This document shows, piece after piece, positions 22,191-35,452 of a stretch of DNA of 64,000 nucleotides. A model generated the notes under the pieces. That model did not search any database. It saw nothing but the letters and a program-made list of their open reading frames with translations, and was not told the origin of the DNA. How positions within the stretch are numbered: the first letter of the stretch is position 1; the number at the start of each line of letters is the position of its first letter. The stretch comes from Kalaharituber pfeilii (lineage: Eukaryota; Ascomycota; Pezizomycetes; Pezizales; Pezizaceae), in assembly GCA_015179045.1 (NCBI GenBank), contig WHUZ01000135.1, positions 1 through 64,000 on the forward strand, written 5' to 3'. The translations under genes and the position numbers were made by a program.

Positions 22191-22529
22191 ACAGTCCAAT
22201 AAGATACCAATAGCTATAACCAAGCTACTCAAATATTTTTTTTAATATGAGTATCTTTTCCTTATAAAGAGATTTTTCTTATAGGGTTTTAATATTTGTT
22301 AAGGTTTTTAATGACTTACTGATGATGAATGCATACTTAAAGACATACCAGTCTTACTATCGGCCCTAGATGATCAAAAATCTATATACAATCTTATACA
22401 TAAGGTATACTGATACATCAGTAGTCTTTTTTAATCTTTTGGGGTCTAATTATATTGCTTACAATTATAGTTAGCTCTCAGCTTTTCAGTAATTATTATT
22501 TAGGACAAGTGCTTTAGAATAGAGAGTAA

Positions 22530-23209
22530 TGTTATGGCTATAGTAAGACTTATCTACATTGGAGAATACTTACCCTAAATTATTATATAAGACTAATGCT
22601 AATAGACTGAACTAATTACCTATTAGGCTTAGCAGTAGATTCATTTATTTATCAAATAGAGTAGTTCTAAGAAAGTATATATTAAATATTTTTGGTATAA
22701 CCTCCAGATCTATAATGTATTCAGCTTATTTAAAAGCTAATATATATACATATGTACTAATATATAACATTATCTTGTATCCATACTATTTTTGCATGTT
22801 TCTATTATATGTACCTATTACTACTAGTATTGGTATTAATAAGAAATTACTATATTACTAGCCAATTATTCATTTGTAACTATTCATGTATAGTTGTACT
22901 AAAGTTTATATAAGTACTAGCTGGTAATAGCATGATTAGAAGAATTAAAACACTAGCAGTATTCTCTAGTTTTCTATAACTCTAAACCTATCATTCTCTC
23001 AATATACTTATGAATTGTTCTACTCTATTGTGTACTCTCTGCCGAGTAGCTGCCCTTCTGATCCATCATATATATACTCTATAGCCATTCCGAACTACTG
23101 TATACATACTTTTATAGTGACCCTGACCTGCTATATTTACATCACTATAGCTATAATATCTGGTACTATCTAGTGCCTACTGGAGCCAGAGCTACTCATA
23201 CCCATAACA
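22530..23209 (+). repeat. A2 3' LTR (680 bp)
   Basis: TGTTATGGCTATAG at the start, CCCATAACA at the end. It is about 58 bp shorter than the intact family A LTR and strongly AT-shifted. Confidence 0.92.
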
Positions 23210-25603
23210 TTCCCAGAATGCTAATAAAAGGTACATAATCCAAAGTAAAGGAAACAGAATTAGGAACCAGGATGCTAGAAAATGAAAGTACAAATGAAAG
23301 CAAAAATAAAAATAAAAGTTTCATAAGAATTATTAATTTGCTTAATTATTGTAAGCTTTACTCATACTCTCATCTTCTACTCCTTACTTAGTCTGCCATA
23401 GAAACAATTAGTACAGAGGCTACTCAGTCTATAATAGTTCCAACAGTCTTCTCAATTTTAAATTTTATCTTGCAACTAAGAAGATTACTATAATAAAAAG
23501 TTCTACATACTGAGCAAGATTCCTATCTACTCTAAGTTAGACAGTTCAGTAATCCTCTTAGATCTGTCAACAGTCTATAAGGTGGCTAGAGTCTGTCTTT
23601 ATATTGGACTAGTCAAAAGACCAGATTTTATAACTTTAGAGCATTTTACTTCCTCTTTATTTTCCTTCTTTGGCTTTAATTTAGGTTTCTATTACTTCTT
23701 TTCATAGTATAATATAATCTTATACCTAGTATATTAGTTGCCTTTTTTTTGAGTTAGTTCTTCAGATATATTATCACTCTTCTTATTCTTCTCAAGTAGA
23801 GGTAGTTGTATTATAGAGCTGCTACTAAAGCAGATAATGTTTATTATAGTAGTAGAGGAAGTAAAGTACTTATTTCTAGGCTTTCCTAGAGTATTAGCAA
23901 TAGAAACTTCTATTGGTTCTAGATGCTTTAATACTCAAAATAACCTACTAAAAGATTTTGAATATCTTTTGAATACTAGCAAAGATGTTGGAAATGAGGA
24001 CAGAGTTAAGAATCTTTGCTATATTATTATACTAATACTTTATTGATTTTAGTTAAGAAATTCTGCATCCTACCCTACTGCTTATATCTAAATATTTCGA
24101 GCAGTCTTAGTAATGGCTAAGGAGTCATGGAAGATCATATGTAGTAGAATAAAAGTTGTAGTATATAATATTAAGAGTTGTAGTAGAAAAGGTGAGGACA
24201 GAGCTCTTCAAGCAAAAAGTTTTACTATTGACAGTAATTTATAAACTTTGAGTCCATTGTTAGACTAGAAAAAGAAAGTTAATAAGCTTTTTTGCATCTT
24301 CATCAAACTTTTCTGAAGGGGGGAATTTTCACAGGAAGTGAAGGAGGAAAGAAATACCCTATAATATTAACTAACAAAAGAAAAGGAGGAGGTATTAAAT
24401 CTTAAGCTTACTAGAAGCTGTAAGGAGACATACGAGGAAGAAGAAGCTTCTATGACAATAACTGACTTATAGGAATAATGAAGAGGTAGAGGAGAAGAGG
24501 AAGGCCCTATAGTAGTATTTGACTTATAGAGAAAACAAAGAGGTATATAGTCTTATACTCAATAAGAACTATAAGGTAGAGCATGAGGAGAAGAAGTACC
24601 TATACTATTAATACCTAATAGAGAAGGACCTCTAGTATTAGGTTTTAGTATATTATATAATTTGCTAACTTAGGTTAGAAAATATTTGCAAGTTGCAGAG
24701 AAAACTATACTATCAGTACCTAGTAGAGGAGATGTTTTAGAGGAGAAGATACTACTTTACTTTGAAATCCTTACTTATCATAAAGGTTAGTGAGATCTCT
24801 AGAAAGAGGTCTTGAAGTAAGAGGAGGTAGTGTATAAGTCTGTCAGTACCAATATTATTAAGATGGAGTAGTAGATAAAGTAGAAGTAATATAATGCTAT
24901 AAGTATGAGAGGCTTAGCTCTAGTAGATGCTAGAAGAAAACTAGATATTATGGCTACAGGTAAGTAAATATAGTAGTTCCAGAATAGCTACAGGAGTATA
25001 TATATAGTAGACTGGGAGGGCAGCTACTCAGTAGAGAGTATATAGTGGAATAGAGTAATTTACGAATATAATAAGAAAATGATAAGTTCAAAGTTATAGA
25101 GAACTTAGGATACTGCTAGTGGTTTAATTCTTTTAACTATGTTATTACTAGCTGATACTTATATAGACTTCAGTGCAGCCATATATGAGTAGTTAATAAA
25201 TATATAATTGGCTAACTCTATAGTAATTTCTTATCAATACTAATACTATAGTAATAGGCATATATAATAAAAATATGTAAAAATAGTATAGGATAAAGAT
25301 AATAAATATATTAATACATGTACATATATTAATAAAGTTTCTATAACTTGAGTATATATATCAAGCTACATTTCAGATAATACACTCTTTTATAGTACTA
25401 CTCTATCTAATTGATATGAGAATCAGCAGCCAAACCTAATAGGTAATCAGTCTAGTTAATTAGCATTAGTCTTATATTCAATTGCAAGATCAGTATTATA
25501 CTCTTAATAAGTAAGTCTTCACCTTTAGCTATAGTAGCTAATTAGTAGTAGAACTCTTGCCTTTTGCTATAATAGTAGATAAGTTTTTACCTTAGCTATG
25601 ACA
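23210..25603 (-). mobile_element. A3, gag and 5' LTR part (reverse strand)
   Basis: After the TTCCC duplication (23210-23214) the reverse complement continues A1-like sequence: pyrimidine-rich spacer (23215-23330), Lys/Glu-rich gag tail (about 23640-24060), gag core (about 24060-24340), leader, and LTR (24895-25603). The short plus-strand frame at 23837-24046 is antisense to gag. Confidence 0.87.
24895..25603 (-). repeat. A3 5' LTR (709 bp, reverse)
   Basis: On the minus strand it starts TGTCATAGCTAAGG at 25603 and ends in a mutated CATACTTATAGCA at 24895. If A3 made a 5-bp duplication it would be TTGAT (25604-25608) on this side. Confidence 0.85.
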
Positions 25604-26124
25604 TTGATTGGAGGAGACAACTAAATAAACAACTCCCAATACATATAGTATATAATTTATAGAAGTGGCTGGAAATTATTACTAAACTATACAACAAAGG
25701 TAGATACTAAAGATAAGATAGAATAGTCTAGAAGATACTAAAGAGATATTAGTAGAAAACTATATATAAGAATATTAGTACCTATGTTAAAAGCTATAAA
25801 AAGTACTAGAAGAAGTCAACTATAAGGGTTGAAAAGCAACTCTACCTTATATTTATGAATACTTTATAGCAAAAAGTTAGGGTAAATGTGATATATATAT
25901 TCAAAAAGATAAGTTCTAAGAAATATTTTATTATTATAAAGGATGACTTTTCTAAATAAGTAGAGGCAAGAGCTCTTTAGAATATGAAAGCAAGTACTGT
26001 AGTAGACTTTCTATATTAAAAGACATTTTCCTAATATAGGTGCCTACAGAAGCTTAATATCAATAAAGGACTAGAAAATAAAGGACTTATTAAAGATCTT
26101 TATAAATAGTTTAAAGTTAAGTAT
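25604..26124 (+). pseudogene. F integrase relic, first part
   Basis: Reads K-Y-F-I-I-I-K-D-D-F-S-K and V-E-A-R-A-L near 25918-25980, preceded by K-V-R-V-N-V-I-Y. This is the catalytic core of a gypsy-type integrase from a family different from A, E and H. The first catalytic Asp reads Asn, as a G-to-A change would give. It is interrupted by element T at 26125 and resumes at 26819. The left neighbour is A3, so F is probably an older host sequence of the nest. Confidence 0.7.
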
Positions 26125-26818
26125 TATTATTATCATAGTATAATATAGCAGTATGTAAGTATACCTAGAGTAGGACTAAAATATAGTAAGTTATGAGGTT
26201 ATATAACTGGCCTACCCCTACTATACTTAAAAACCTAGCATGAACTAGTACCAAGAGCTTATATATATATATACTTCTATATATCCTAACTATACTACTA
26301 GAAATTATTAGTAGTTCTACCTTTTATTACAATAGTTTACAAGATAGTCAGTTGTAATCTATAACAGTACTACCAGTAGGATTGCTAGTTTAAATCTTAT
26401 ATATAGTGAATATAAGATACTATATACAATCTTTAAATTTAGACAGCTTATAGCTATAGGCCAGTTGCTAGTTATAAAGTAGTATAGTAGCAAATAAAAT
26501 TGAAGGTCCAAGAGAGTAATAAGTGGCTAGAGGTTAATATATAGAGAGTTCAGGACGTACTCTGTTAAAGAGGAAGTAATATTATAATAGTATAATATGG
26601 TAGTATATGAGCACACCTAGAGTAGGGCTAAAATGCAGTAAGCTATAAAGTTATATAACTGATCTGCTTTTGCTATACCTAAAGACTTGGTACAAACTGG
26701 TACTAAGAGTTTGTATACATAAATACTCCTATATATTCTGACTGTACTACCAGGAGTTACTGGTAGTTCTACCTTTTGGTACAATAGTTTGCAAGATGGT
26801 TGATTGTAACCTATAACA
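26125..26818 (+). mobile_element. T: 694-bp TRIM-like LTR element
   Basis: Two direct repeats of about 240 bp (26125-26366 and 26580-26818) flank 213 bp of noncoding sequence. Both end CTATAACA; starts are TATTAT (mutated TGTTAT). A purine tract AAAGAGGAAGTAA precedes the right copy. The target duplication AGTAT is exact at 26120-26124 and 26819-26823. It has no coding capacity, so it must use enzymes of another LTR element. Confidence 0.85.
26369..26378 (+). promoter_or_regulatory. Candidate self-priming site of T
   Basis: ACTACCAGTA starts two bases inside the left LTR. It is the exact reverse complement of TACTGGTAGT in the right LTR (26758-26767), downstream of an AT-rich TATA-like region. 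The spacing of two bases equals that in A and E. Confidence 0.5.
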
Positions 26819-27156
26819 AGTATTATATAATAATAGTATATTATTCTTAAGTAAATTGTATAGTTAAATATAAATATAAATCTTGAATTAATGTTCTAGT
26901 AAAACTATAGTAAAATAAACCTTGACAATGGTCAAACTACCTTACTACAGTCTTTTGGATTGACTACACTATAGTCAGATATAGTACAGAATTTGCTATC
27001 TACTAATTGATGTTTAGAATACAATATATGCTCCTATATAATTTTGAGTATCTAACCTAGTAAATAGTAGGAATAGTAGGATTTCAAGATAGCATTTTAA
27101 TAGCAAAACTTCTTACTACCAGAACTGAACAACTAATCAAACAGACTAATAATTAT
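26819..27156 (+). pseudogene. F integrase relic, second part
   Basis: After the AGTAT duplication the integrase continues: W-I-D-Y-T-I-V-R near 26970-26992 and F-Q-D-S-I-L-I-A-K near 27085-27110, which match the C-terminal part of gypsy integrase cores. It ends at the D1 start. Confidence 0.65.
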
Positions 27157-30005
27157 TATCAGTGAAAAATGGGTCATGTCATAATGTGGCATCCAGCACC
27201 ACAATACACAGTTTGTGCCCTAAGTACCCTAAGCGCCCCATACATTCCTAACCTCATCATCTCATAATCATCACACCCTGCACTTTCTGGCCTTCTGACT
27301 TTTGCCACTCTCGTGCCCTATGAAATCGGTTTTTTACCTTAGTGCATCCCTGGCATTACAAAACCTAGTTTTACACCATCAACATACATAATGCAAGTAA
27401 TCCTGCTGCCAGCGCCGCGATGTGCTCAAGTCCTTCATTGCACCTACAATGCAAGTAATCCTACCATCAGCATCCTAATGTGCTCAACATACTCAAAATG
27501 TCTATCATTTCATATGCATGCTCAACATGCTTTTTTTTTTTTTTTTTTCAATACTCATATGCCATCCAATGGGCTATGGCAAGGGTCTTTATTAATAAAA
27601 GAACAAATACTGACAAAACTAATACAACTATGAACCTAAATACATATGGTGCCCATAGACTCCTCCATAATGTGGGTGGCACCTAGTATGATCCCCTACT
27701 TCTGTCCCTTCTCTGACTCATACCAGACTGACTTGTATCACTATCTACTAAGCCTCACCTTCTCAACATCCATCTCTCTTTCTAGATAAATCACCACTGA
27801 ACTAGTTTTCTTGCCTTTCTCCTCTGGCACATTCCTCTTCCTTAGCCAGCGAATCCCCCTCATCTTTCCTACCTCCTTGTTCGCGGCTTCCAACCACTAT
27901 TTGACCTTCCCAGGTCCTTCTTCAATGTGATACCGTGTACTATGATACTAGCTTTCCTCCTAGTGTTGGCATTAGATATAGTTGGTAGAGAGGTAGTAGT
28001 GGTGGGGCCCTTCTAAGTGTTTTCCCTATGGTGCTGATAAGCTTTTTCTTAGGTCGGAAGCTTAGCTCTTCCCTTTAGGCTGTTGAAGGGTTTTTTTGGC
28101 AGGGTAGAAGTTTTTGATAGTAGTGGTGCCCTAAACCTCTATAGAGCAAGATCACAGAGACCCCGCGGCCCTCTGAGAAAAACTGAAGCCCTCAGTGAAA
28201 TTCATAGTATTATCGTATACGGGATAGCATTAAGAAAGGATTTGGGAAATATATGATGATGGCTGGCGACAGCGAATAAAGACCTAAAAAAGATTGTTGG
28301 GATCCAATAACTCAGGAAGAAGGAAACACTAATCGGAGAGGGTAAGAAGGTCAGCTCCTTGCTTGTATACTTGGAGGATCTTACAGACATAGACAGGGTA
28401 TGACTTGAAGAAAGATGGTTCAAGGCGAGCTAGTATGAAGCCGAGAGAGGACAGAGATAGGCACAACTGCTGGCTGTATCCTCTACAGTATAGTGAGAAC
28501 CGCAGACCCCATGTATTTAAGTTTTAGCTTAGTATTTCTTTTTTTCTAATAAACCCTCACTATAGCCTATAGGGTAGTATGTGAGTATTGATATTAAAAA
28601 AAAAAAAAATGGCAGTGGTGCTGACGCCGATGGTTCTAGTAGTAGTGATGGTATCGGCATCGGTGGTGCTCCCATAGACAACGTGATCTTTTTGGCCTCC
28701 TTATCACTGAGTTGGCACTTGATCTTGTATGTCTGGTTGGGAGTTGGAGCCTTCCCCTTTCTTTTCTTCATACTGGTGCCGGCTAGTGTCTGTGGCAGTA
28801 GTGGTAGTGGTGGTGGTGCCAGACTCAATGGCTCCGTATAAACCATTATGATTAGGCTAAACCCCAATTCCTTGCTTGAGTGCTGAAAATATTCTTCTTA
28901 CTAATAAGATTTCTTGTTATCTTCTCATCATACCAAGAAACTATGGAGCAGCTGTAGCTCCATGGTTTCTTAGCATAGGTGCTATATATTTCATGCTACG
29001 GCCACCTCATGGTTTCTTAGCATAGGCACTATATATTTCATAATAGTTTTTTTTTGTTTTTTTTTTTGCATGACAGAACCCCACTTGCAGCACCAAGCCA
29101 TAGCAGGGCTTTCCTGATGTTGGGAGAAACTCGCTAATGAGTCACCATACCTGTTATATTGACCTCATTCGGCCATTCTTGTATCATTGATCGGGCTCTA
29201 TGGTAAGTATCAGATTCAGCTCACATTCACATATCTCATGATATTAAAAGGAACCCATTATATATATGAATTGCATGCATTGTCCTTATAGCCTTTACAC
29301 ACCTAGCTATGGCTGATAGGAAGTTACGATTGCTACCCTGCGGGGGAAATTCGCACTGTCGGGTATTTGAGAATAAGAATTAGATCAAAGGACTCAGCTT
29401 ATGGAGTGCTTTCAATCTATATAGATTTCAGCGGGGGGGACATTGTAGTTGTAGAGTTGCTTCCAAATGCTCATACTGAGATAGTTGTTATCAGTAGTGC
29501 TTAACATACTTAATATGCCCAATATATTCTACATCTCATGTATATACACTCAATATACTTACTATGCTCAATGTGTCTATATCTCATAAGCATACGCAAT
29601 GTGCCTAATAATGTGTTGTACACCTGATGTATTGTATATCTCATATGCACATACTCAATATGTGCCCAATATGCCCTCCATCTCATATGAGCACTCAACG
29701 TTCTCAACATACTTAATATACTCACTATACTCATGTGTATACAATATGTTCAATATTTCGTGTGCATGCTCAACGTACTCAACATACTCAATATGTCCAA
29801 TACAGTATGCCCTATATCTTATATATGTACTCAATGTACTCAACATGCTTAACGTACTCAATATGCTCAATATATTCTACAATTCTATATCTCATATGTA
29901 CGACCAAGATAGTCTATTAACTCGATTAGGAAATATTGCAGCTTGCCTGAACTGCCCTAGTTAGTACATTATGGAATTGGGATCAGGTTTCTGGTATTAA
30001 AAAGG
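27157..30005 (+). mobile_element. D1, left part
   Basis: Starts TATCAGTGAAAAATGGG at 27157. It is collinear with D0: reverse piece a (27690-27955) with poly(T) 27532-27549, forward piece b (28200-28460) with poly(A) 28596-28608, reverse piece c (28529-28867, the longest open version, 112 codons), mixed poly(T) 29047-29069 and minisatellite 29480-29890. It is cut by D2 at 30006 and resumes at 35062. Confidence 0.85.
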
Positions 30006-33000
30006 CATCAAGAAGAAAGGAAGTTTACACTCTCAGCGTCACGAGTACCATAATACTAGGGCACTGGGGTATAAACTCGACTCTACAATACTCTACTCTG
30101 GTTCCGCGCGTTACAAATACATGAGTTCGTGCTACTGCGTACCCAACGTGCAGGGCGTAGTTGACCTAATAGGCCTCATTGATAACACAGACAACTTAAT
30201 AGACCTCTTTATAATGCTGGTCACTTGGTGAGTCTCATTGATAATGCTAGTTACCTGGTGAGTCTCGTTGATAATGCAGGTAACCTAATAGGACTCTTTA
30301 TAATAATAGTCACCTGGTAAGTCTCGTTGATAATACTCGTCATTTGGTGAGTGTCGTTGATAATGTAGGTAACATAGTGAGTTTCGCTGGTAATATACAT
30401 AAGCTGGGAGATGTTATTGAGCATGCTGTTGACATGATTGGGCTCATTAGGGGCGCACTGTAACTGTAGTACTATGTTGTCAATTTTGTTTATACATCCT
30501 CAGGTATTCTCAATTCGGTATATAGAATTATTTATTTATTTCTAGCCATTGCAATAGATATAGGTACTCTTTCACTACCTCTCTATGCCATACCGCTCCA
30601 CCGCTCCAACGCATCCTTGTAGATTGAGCCTTCCATATCTCATACTATAGAGGCAGGCCTACCATAGCTGTTGAATTAAACTCATTCTGCCATTCTCATA
30701 CTGTTGTAAGAGCCCTATAGTAGCTGTCAGATTCAGCTTAGGTTCACATATATTACAACATTGAAAGGGATTCGATATATCTATGAAATTGACCTCCTTC
30801 TGCTATTGTGGTATTGTCGATTGCACCCTATGTATGTGTCAGATTTAGCTCATGTTCATATATCTTACGATATTGACAGAGACGCACTATACCTATGAAA
30901 TTGCACTCATCATACTATTCTTGTACTGTCCAAAAGGCACGACAGTACCTGTCAGAGTCAGCTTATATTTATATATCTCGTGATATTGAAAGGGATCCGC
31001 TGTACTTGTATACTGAGCTCTCATTGCTATACCCATATATCTTGTGATGTTGAAATAGATCTACTATACCTGTGATATTGACCTCATTCTGCTATTCTCG
31101 TATTGTTAATTTAGCCTGATAGTATATATTAGATTCAGCTCATGTTCATATATCTCGACATTGATAAGGACCCACCATACCTGTAAATTGAGTTGATTTT
31201 GCAACATCTTGTCCTGGTGGAAAAGCCCTATGATATCATATTAATCTCATGCTGCCATATATCATGCTATAGATGAAGGCCTACTATATCTATGAAATTG
31301 AACTCTTTCTGCCATTCTCGTGCTATCGAAAAGGCTCTACAGTACATGTCAATGTCAGTTTGAGCTGCTGCTAACAAATCTCACAACTCTGAACTGGACC
31401 CCCCATACCTGTAAATTCAGCTCATGTTGCCACATCTCACACCAGGCCTTGGAGTACCTGTAAAGTTAAGCCCACATTCACATATCTTATAACATTGAAA
31501 GGGGCCTGCCATACTAGTTGATAGAGCTCATTGTGCAGCATTTTGTATTGTCGAGTGAGACCTGTTAACATGGGTCAGTAAGAAGAATGAAGAAGTACGA
31601 AGAAGGATGATGAAGTACAAAGAAGGACAAAGAAGCACTATGAAAAGTGACTCCTGAATGGATTCCTAAATTGACTCCTGAATTAAATCTAGAATTGACT
31701 CCTGAATTGACTCTGAAATCAACTCCTGAATTGACTCCAGAATTGACTCCTGAATTGACTCCTGAATTGACTTCTGAATTGACTCCTGAATTCAATATCC
31801 AAGTAGGGGCAATTCTGATAGTATTAATATGCCAGCTGGAACTAGATTGATCAGCAACTCGTGCTATACCTAGTCTAGTTGTATCATACCACCTTAGTAG
31901 TCTGGTTGCTATTGGGAGCTATCCTAACCGGCCTGTAGGATTACAGCAGACAGCTGAAATAGTCTGAGTGACCTCATTAGCACTGAATTCATGAACCTAT
32001 CCGAGACCCAATGAGGGTACAAGCGACCTTACTAGCACTCAACTCAGTAACTCAAGGGACCTGCCTGGAAGCTTAAGGTAAAATGGCTTGAGTAACCTCA
32101 TCAGTGCTGAATTTAGCAACCTATATAAGATACAATAGGGCTCAAGCGATCTTACTAGTACTCAATTCAGTAACCCAATAGAGAGCCTAAGCAACCTGGA
32201 AAGAAGCTAGTGCATAGTAGACTCTGCCCCTTTTCAACACTGGAAACCTGATCCCAATTCTATAATATACTAACCAGGGCAGTTCAGGCATACTACGATA
32301 TTTTCTAATTGAGTTAGTAGACCATCTTGATTGCATGTATGAGATATAGAATTGTAAAACATATTGAGTATATTGAGCATGTTAAGCATGTTGAGCACAT
32401 TGAGTGCGCACATGAGATGTAGAGTATACTGTATTGGGCACATTAAACATGTTGAGTACGTTGAGTGTGCATATGAAATATTGAATATATTGTATGCATA
32501 TGAGCATAGTGAACATGTTAAGCATGTTGAGCACATTGAGTAGTCATATGAGATGGAGAGTATATTGGGTACATGTTAAGTACGCGTATAGGAGATATAC
32601 AACACATTATTAGGTATATTATATACGCTTATGAAATGTAGACATATTAGGTATAGTAAGTATATTGAGTGTGCACACATGAGATATAGGATATATTAGA
32701 CACATTAAGCATGTTGAGCGCTACCGACAACAACCACCTCAGGACGAGCGTTTGGAAGTGACTCCACAACCATAATGTTCCTCCTACTGAAATCTATATA
32801 GATTGAAAGTACTCAGCAAGCTGAGTTCTTTGATCTAATTCTTATTCTCAAATACCCGACAGTGCAAATTTCCCCCACGGGGCAGCAGTTGTAGCTTCCT
32901 ATCAGTCGTGGCTGAGTATGTGGAGGCTGTAAGAATAATGTGTATAATTTATATGTATAACGGGTCTCTTTCAATATCATGAGATGTGTAAATATGAGCT

Positions 33001-35061
33001 GAATCTAACACTTACTATAGGGCCCAATCGATGACTCGAGAATGGCAGAATAAGGTCAATATCATAGGTATGGCGACTCATTGGCGAGTTTCTTTCAATA
33101 TCAGAAAATCCCTGCCATAGCTTGGCGCTACAAGCAGGGTTCTGTGATTTAAAAAAAAAAAAAAAAAAAAATATTATGAAATATATAGCGCCTATACTAA
33201 GAAACTAGGGGGCGGCCATAGCATGAAATATATAGCATCTATGCTAAGAAACTATAGAGCTGCAGCCGCTCCATAGTTTCTTAGTATGATGAGAAGATGA
33301 TAAGAAACCTCACTAGCAAGGAGAATATTTCCAGCACCCATGCAAGGGATTAGAGTTCAGCCCAGTTACAGTGATTTACACAGAGCCGTTGAGTCCGGCA
33401 CCACCACCACTACCACCACCACTGGCACAGACACTAGCCAGCCCTAGCATAAAGAAAAGAAAGGGGAAGGCTCCAACTCCCAACTGGATATACGAGATCA
33501 AGCGCCAACTTAGTGATGAGGAGGCCAAAAAGATCATATCGTCTATAAGAGTACTACTGATACTGATACTATCACTGCTACTAGAACCATTGGTGTCGGT
33601 ACCACCACCTTTTTTTTTTTTTTTAATATTAATAGTTACATACTGCCCTATGAGCTATGGTGAGAGTTTATTAGAAAAAAAGAAAGACTAAGCTAAAACT
33701 TAAATACATGGGGCCTACAGTTCTTACTGTGCTGTAGGGGATATGGCCAGCAGTCGCATCTATCTCCGTCCTCTTTCGGCTTTGTACTAGCTCGCCTTAA
33801 ACCATCTTCCTAAGAGTTGCACCCTGTTTGTATCTATATGATCCTCTAAGTATACAAGCATGGAGCTGACCTTCTTGCCCTCTCCGATTATTGTTTCCTT
33901 CTTCCTAAGCCATTGGATCCCAACAATCTTTTTTAGGTCTTTATTTGCTGTCGCCAGCTATTATTATATATTTTTCAAATCCTTTCTCAATGCTATCCTA
34001 CGTATGATGATGCTATAAATTTTGCTGGGGGCTTCGGTTTTTGTTAGGGGGTCGTAGGGTCTCTGTGGTCTTGCTCTGTGGGGGATTAGAGTACCACTAC
34101 CATCAAAAACTCCCACCCTGCCACTAAAACCCTCCAATAGCCTAAAGGGAAGAGCTAAGCTTCTGACCTAAGAAAAAGCTTATTGGTACTGTGGGGAAAA
34201 TACTTGGAAGGGCTCCACCACTACTACCTCTTCACTAACTATACCCGATGCTAATACTAGGGGGAAAGCTAGTATTGTGGTATACGGTATCGTATTGAGA
34301 AAGAACCTGGGAAGGTCAAACAGTGGTTGGAAGCTGCGAATAAGGAGGTAAAGAAGATGAGTGGGATTTGCTAGCTAAGGAAGATGAATGTGCCAGAGGA
34401 GGAAGGCAAGAAAACTAGTTTGGTAGTGAGTTATCTGGGAAGAGAGATAGATATCGAGAAGGTGAAGCTTAGTGGACGGTGGTACAAGTCGGTCCAGTAT
34501 GAGTCAGAAAGGAGATGGAAGTAAGGGATCATACTGGGTGCTACCTGTATCATGGAGGAGTCCGCGGGCACCATATGTATTTAGGTTGATAGTTGTGTTA
34601 GTTTTGTCAGTGTTTGTTCTTTTGTTAATAAAGACCCTTGCCATAGCACATCGGGCAGCATGCGAGTATTAAAAAACAAAAAAAAAAGCATATCGAGCAG
34701 GCATATAAAATGAAGGACATTTTCAGTACATTGAGTACATTAGGACGGCTGCAGCAAGATTATTTGCATTGTGAGTGCAATAGAGGACTTTAGCATATCG
34801 TGGTACTGGCAGTAGGATTACTTGCGTTATGTATACTGAGAGTGTAAAACTAGGTTTTGTAATGCCAGAGGTATACTAAGGTAAAAAACTGATTTCATAA
34901 AGTGTGAGAGTAGTAAAAGTCAGAAGGCCAGAAAGCACAAGGCGCAACCATCATGAGGTGATGAGGTCAGGAATGCATGGGGCGCTTAGGGTGCTCAGGG
35001 CACAAACTGTGCATTGTGGTACTAGATACTATGCTATGATACGACCTATGTTTTACTAATA
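30006..35061 (-). mobile_element. D2: full-length 5056-bp D element inserted in D1
   Basis: Reverse orientation; on plus it runs from CATCAAGAAGAAAGG to TTTTACTAATA. The target duplication is GG (30004-30005 and 35062-35063), and D1 sequence is continuous across it (GTATTAAAAAGG then GGGTGGAGTC). It contains every array listed for D0 and the three ORF1-type pieces on the opposite strand: c 33371-33610 plus, b 33755-34020 minus, a 34270-34525 plus with AATAAAG near 34627 and poly(A) 34670-34687. Confidence 0.9.
33244..33284. repeat. 41-bp hairpin conserved in D elements
   Basis: Arms CTAAGAAACTATAGAGC (33244-33260) and GCTCCATAGTTTCTTAG (33268-33284) pair at 16 of 17 positions around a 7-base loop. 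The arm sequence also recurs as a direct repeat about 45 bp away (33200-33222). Counterparts: about 11926-11972 (D0), 28926-28970 (D1), 37157-37202 (D3), 47808-47852 (D4). D5 has lost it. Confidence 0.85.
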
Positions 35062-35452
35062 GGGGTGGAGTCTACTATGTACTGGCTTGCTTATAGGTTG
35101 CTTGAGCTCTCTGTTCAGTTACTGAATTGAGTACTGGTAAGGTTGCTTGAGTCCCATTGTGTTTCGTCTAGGTTACTAAATTCAGTACTGACGAGGTCAC
35201 TCAGGCCATTTCACCTTAAGGTTCTAGGCAGGTCCCTTAAGTTACTGAATTAAGTACTAGTGAGGTCGCTTGGGCCCCCATTAGGTCTTGAATAGGTTGA
35301 TAAATTTAGTGCTGATGAGATCACTTAGACTATTTTAGCTGCCCACTGTAATCCCATGGGCCAGCTAGGATAGCTTCCAATAACAAGCAGACTACCAAGG
35401 TGGCATAATATAACTAGACTAGGCATAGTACAAGTTACTGATCAATCTAGTT
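35062..35452 (+). mobile_element. D1, middle part
   Basis: Resumes D1 after D2 with the GGTCGCTT/ACTGAATT 120-bp-type units and stops within the unit before the GGAGTCAATTCA array, where D3 starts. The D1 3' end is not found in the window. Confidence 0.85.

Larger units (their letters stand above)
21036..23209 (+). mobile_element. A2, right part (integrase to 3' LTR)
   Basis: Continues A2 after D0. It holds an integrase pseudogene, chromodomain tail, purine tract (AGAATAGAGAGTAA) and 3' LTR 22530-23209, followed by the TTCCC duplication. It is more mutated than A1 at every aligned block. Confidence 0.9.

Noticed and set aside
26367..26579. tRNA-like stretch inside T (GGATTGCTAGTTTAAATC)
   Set aside because: Resembles a T-arm only superficially; no acceptor stem or other arms could be paired.
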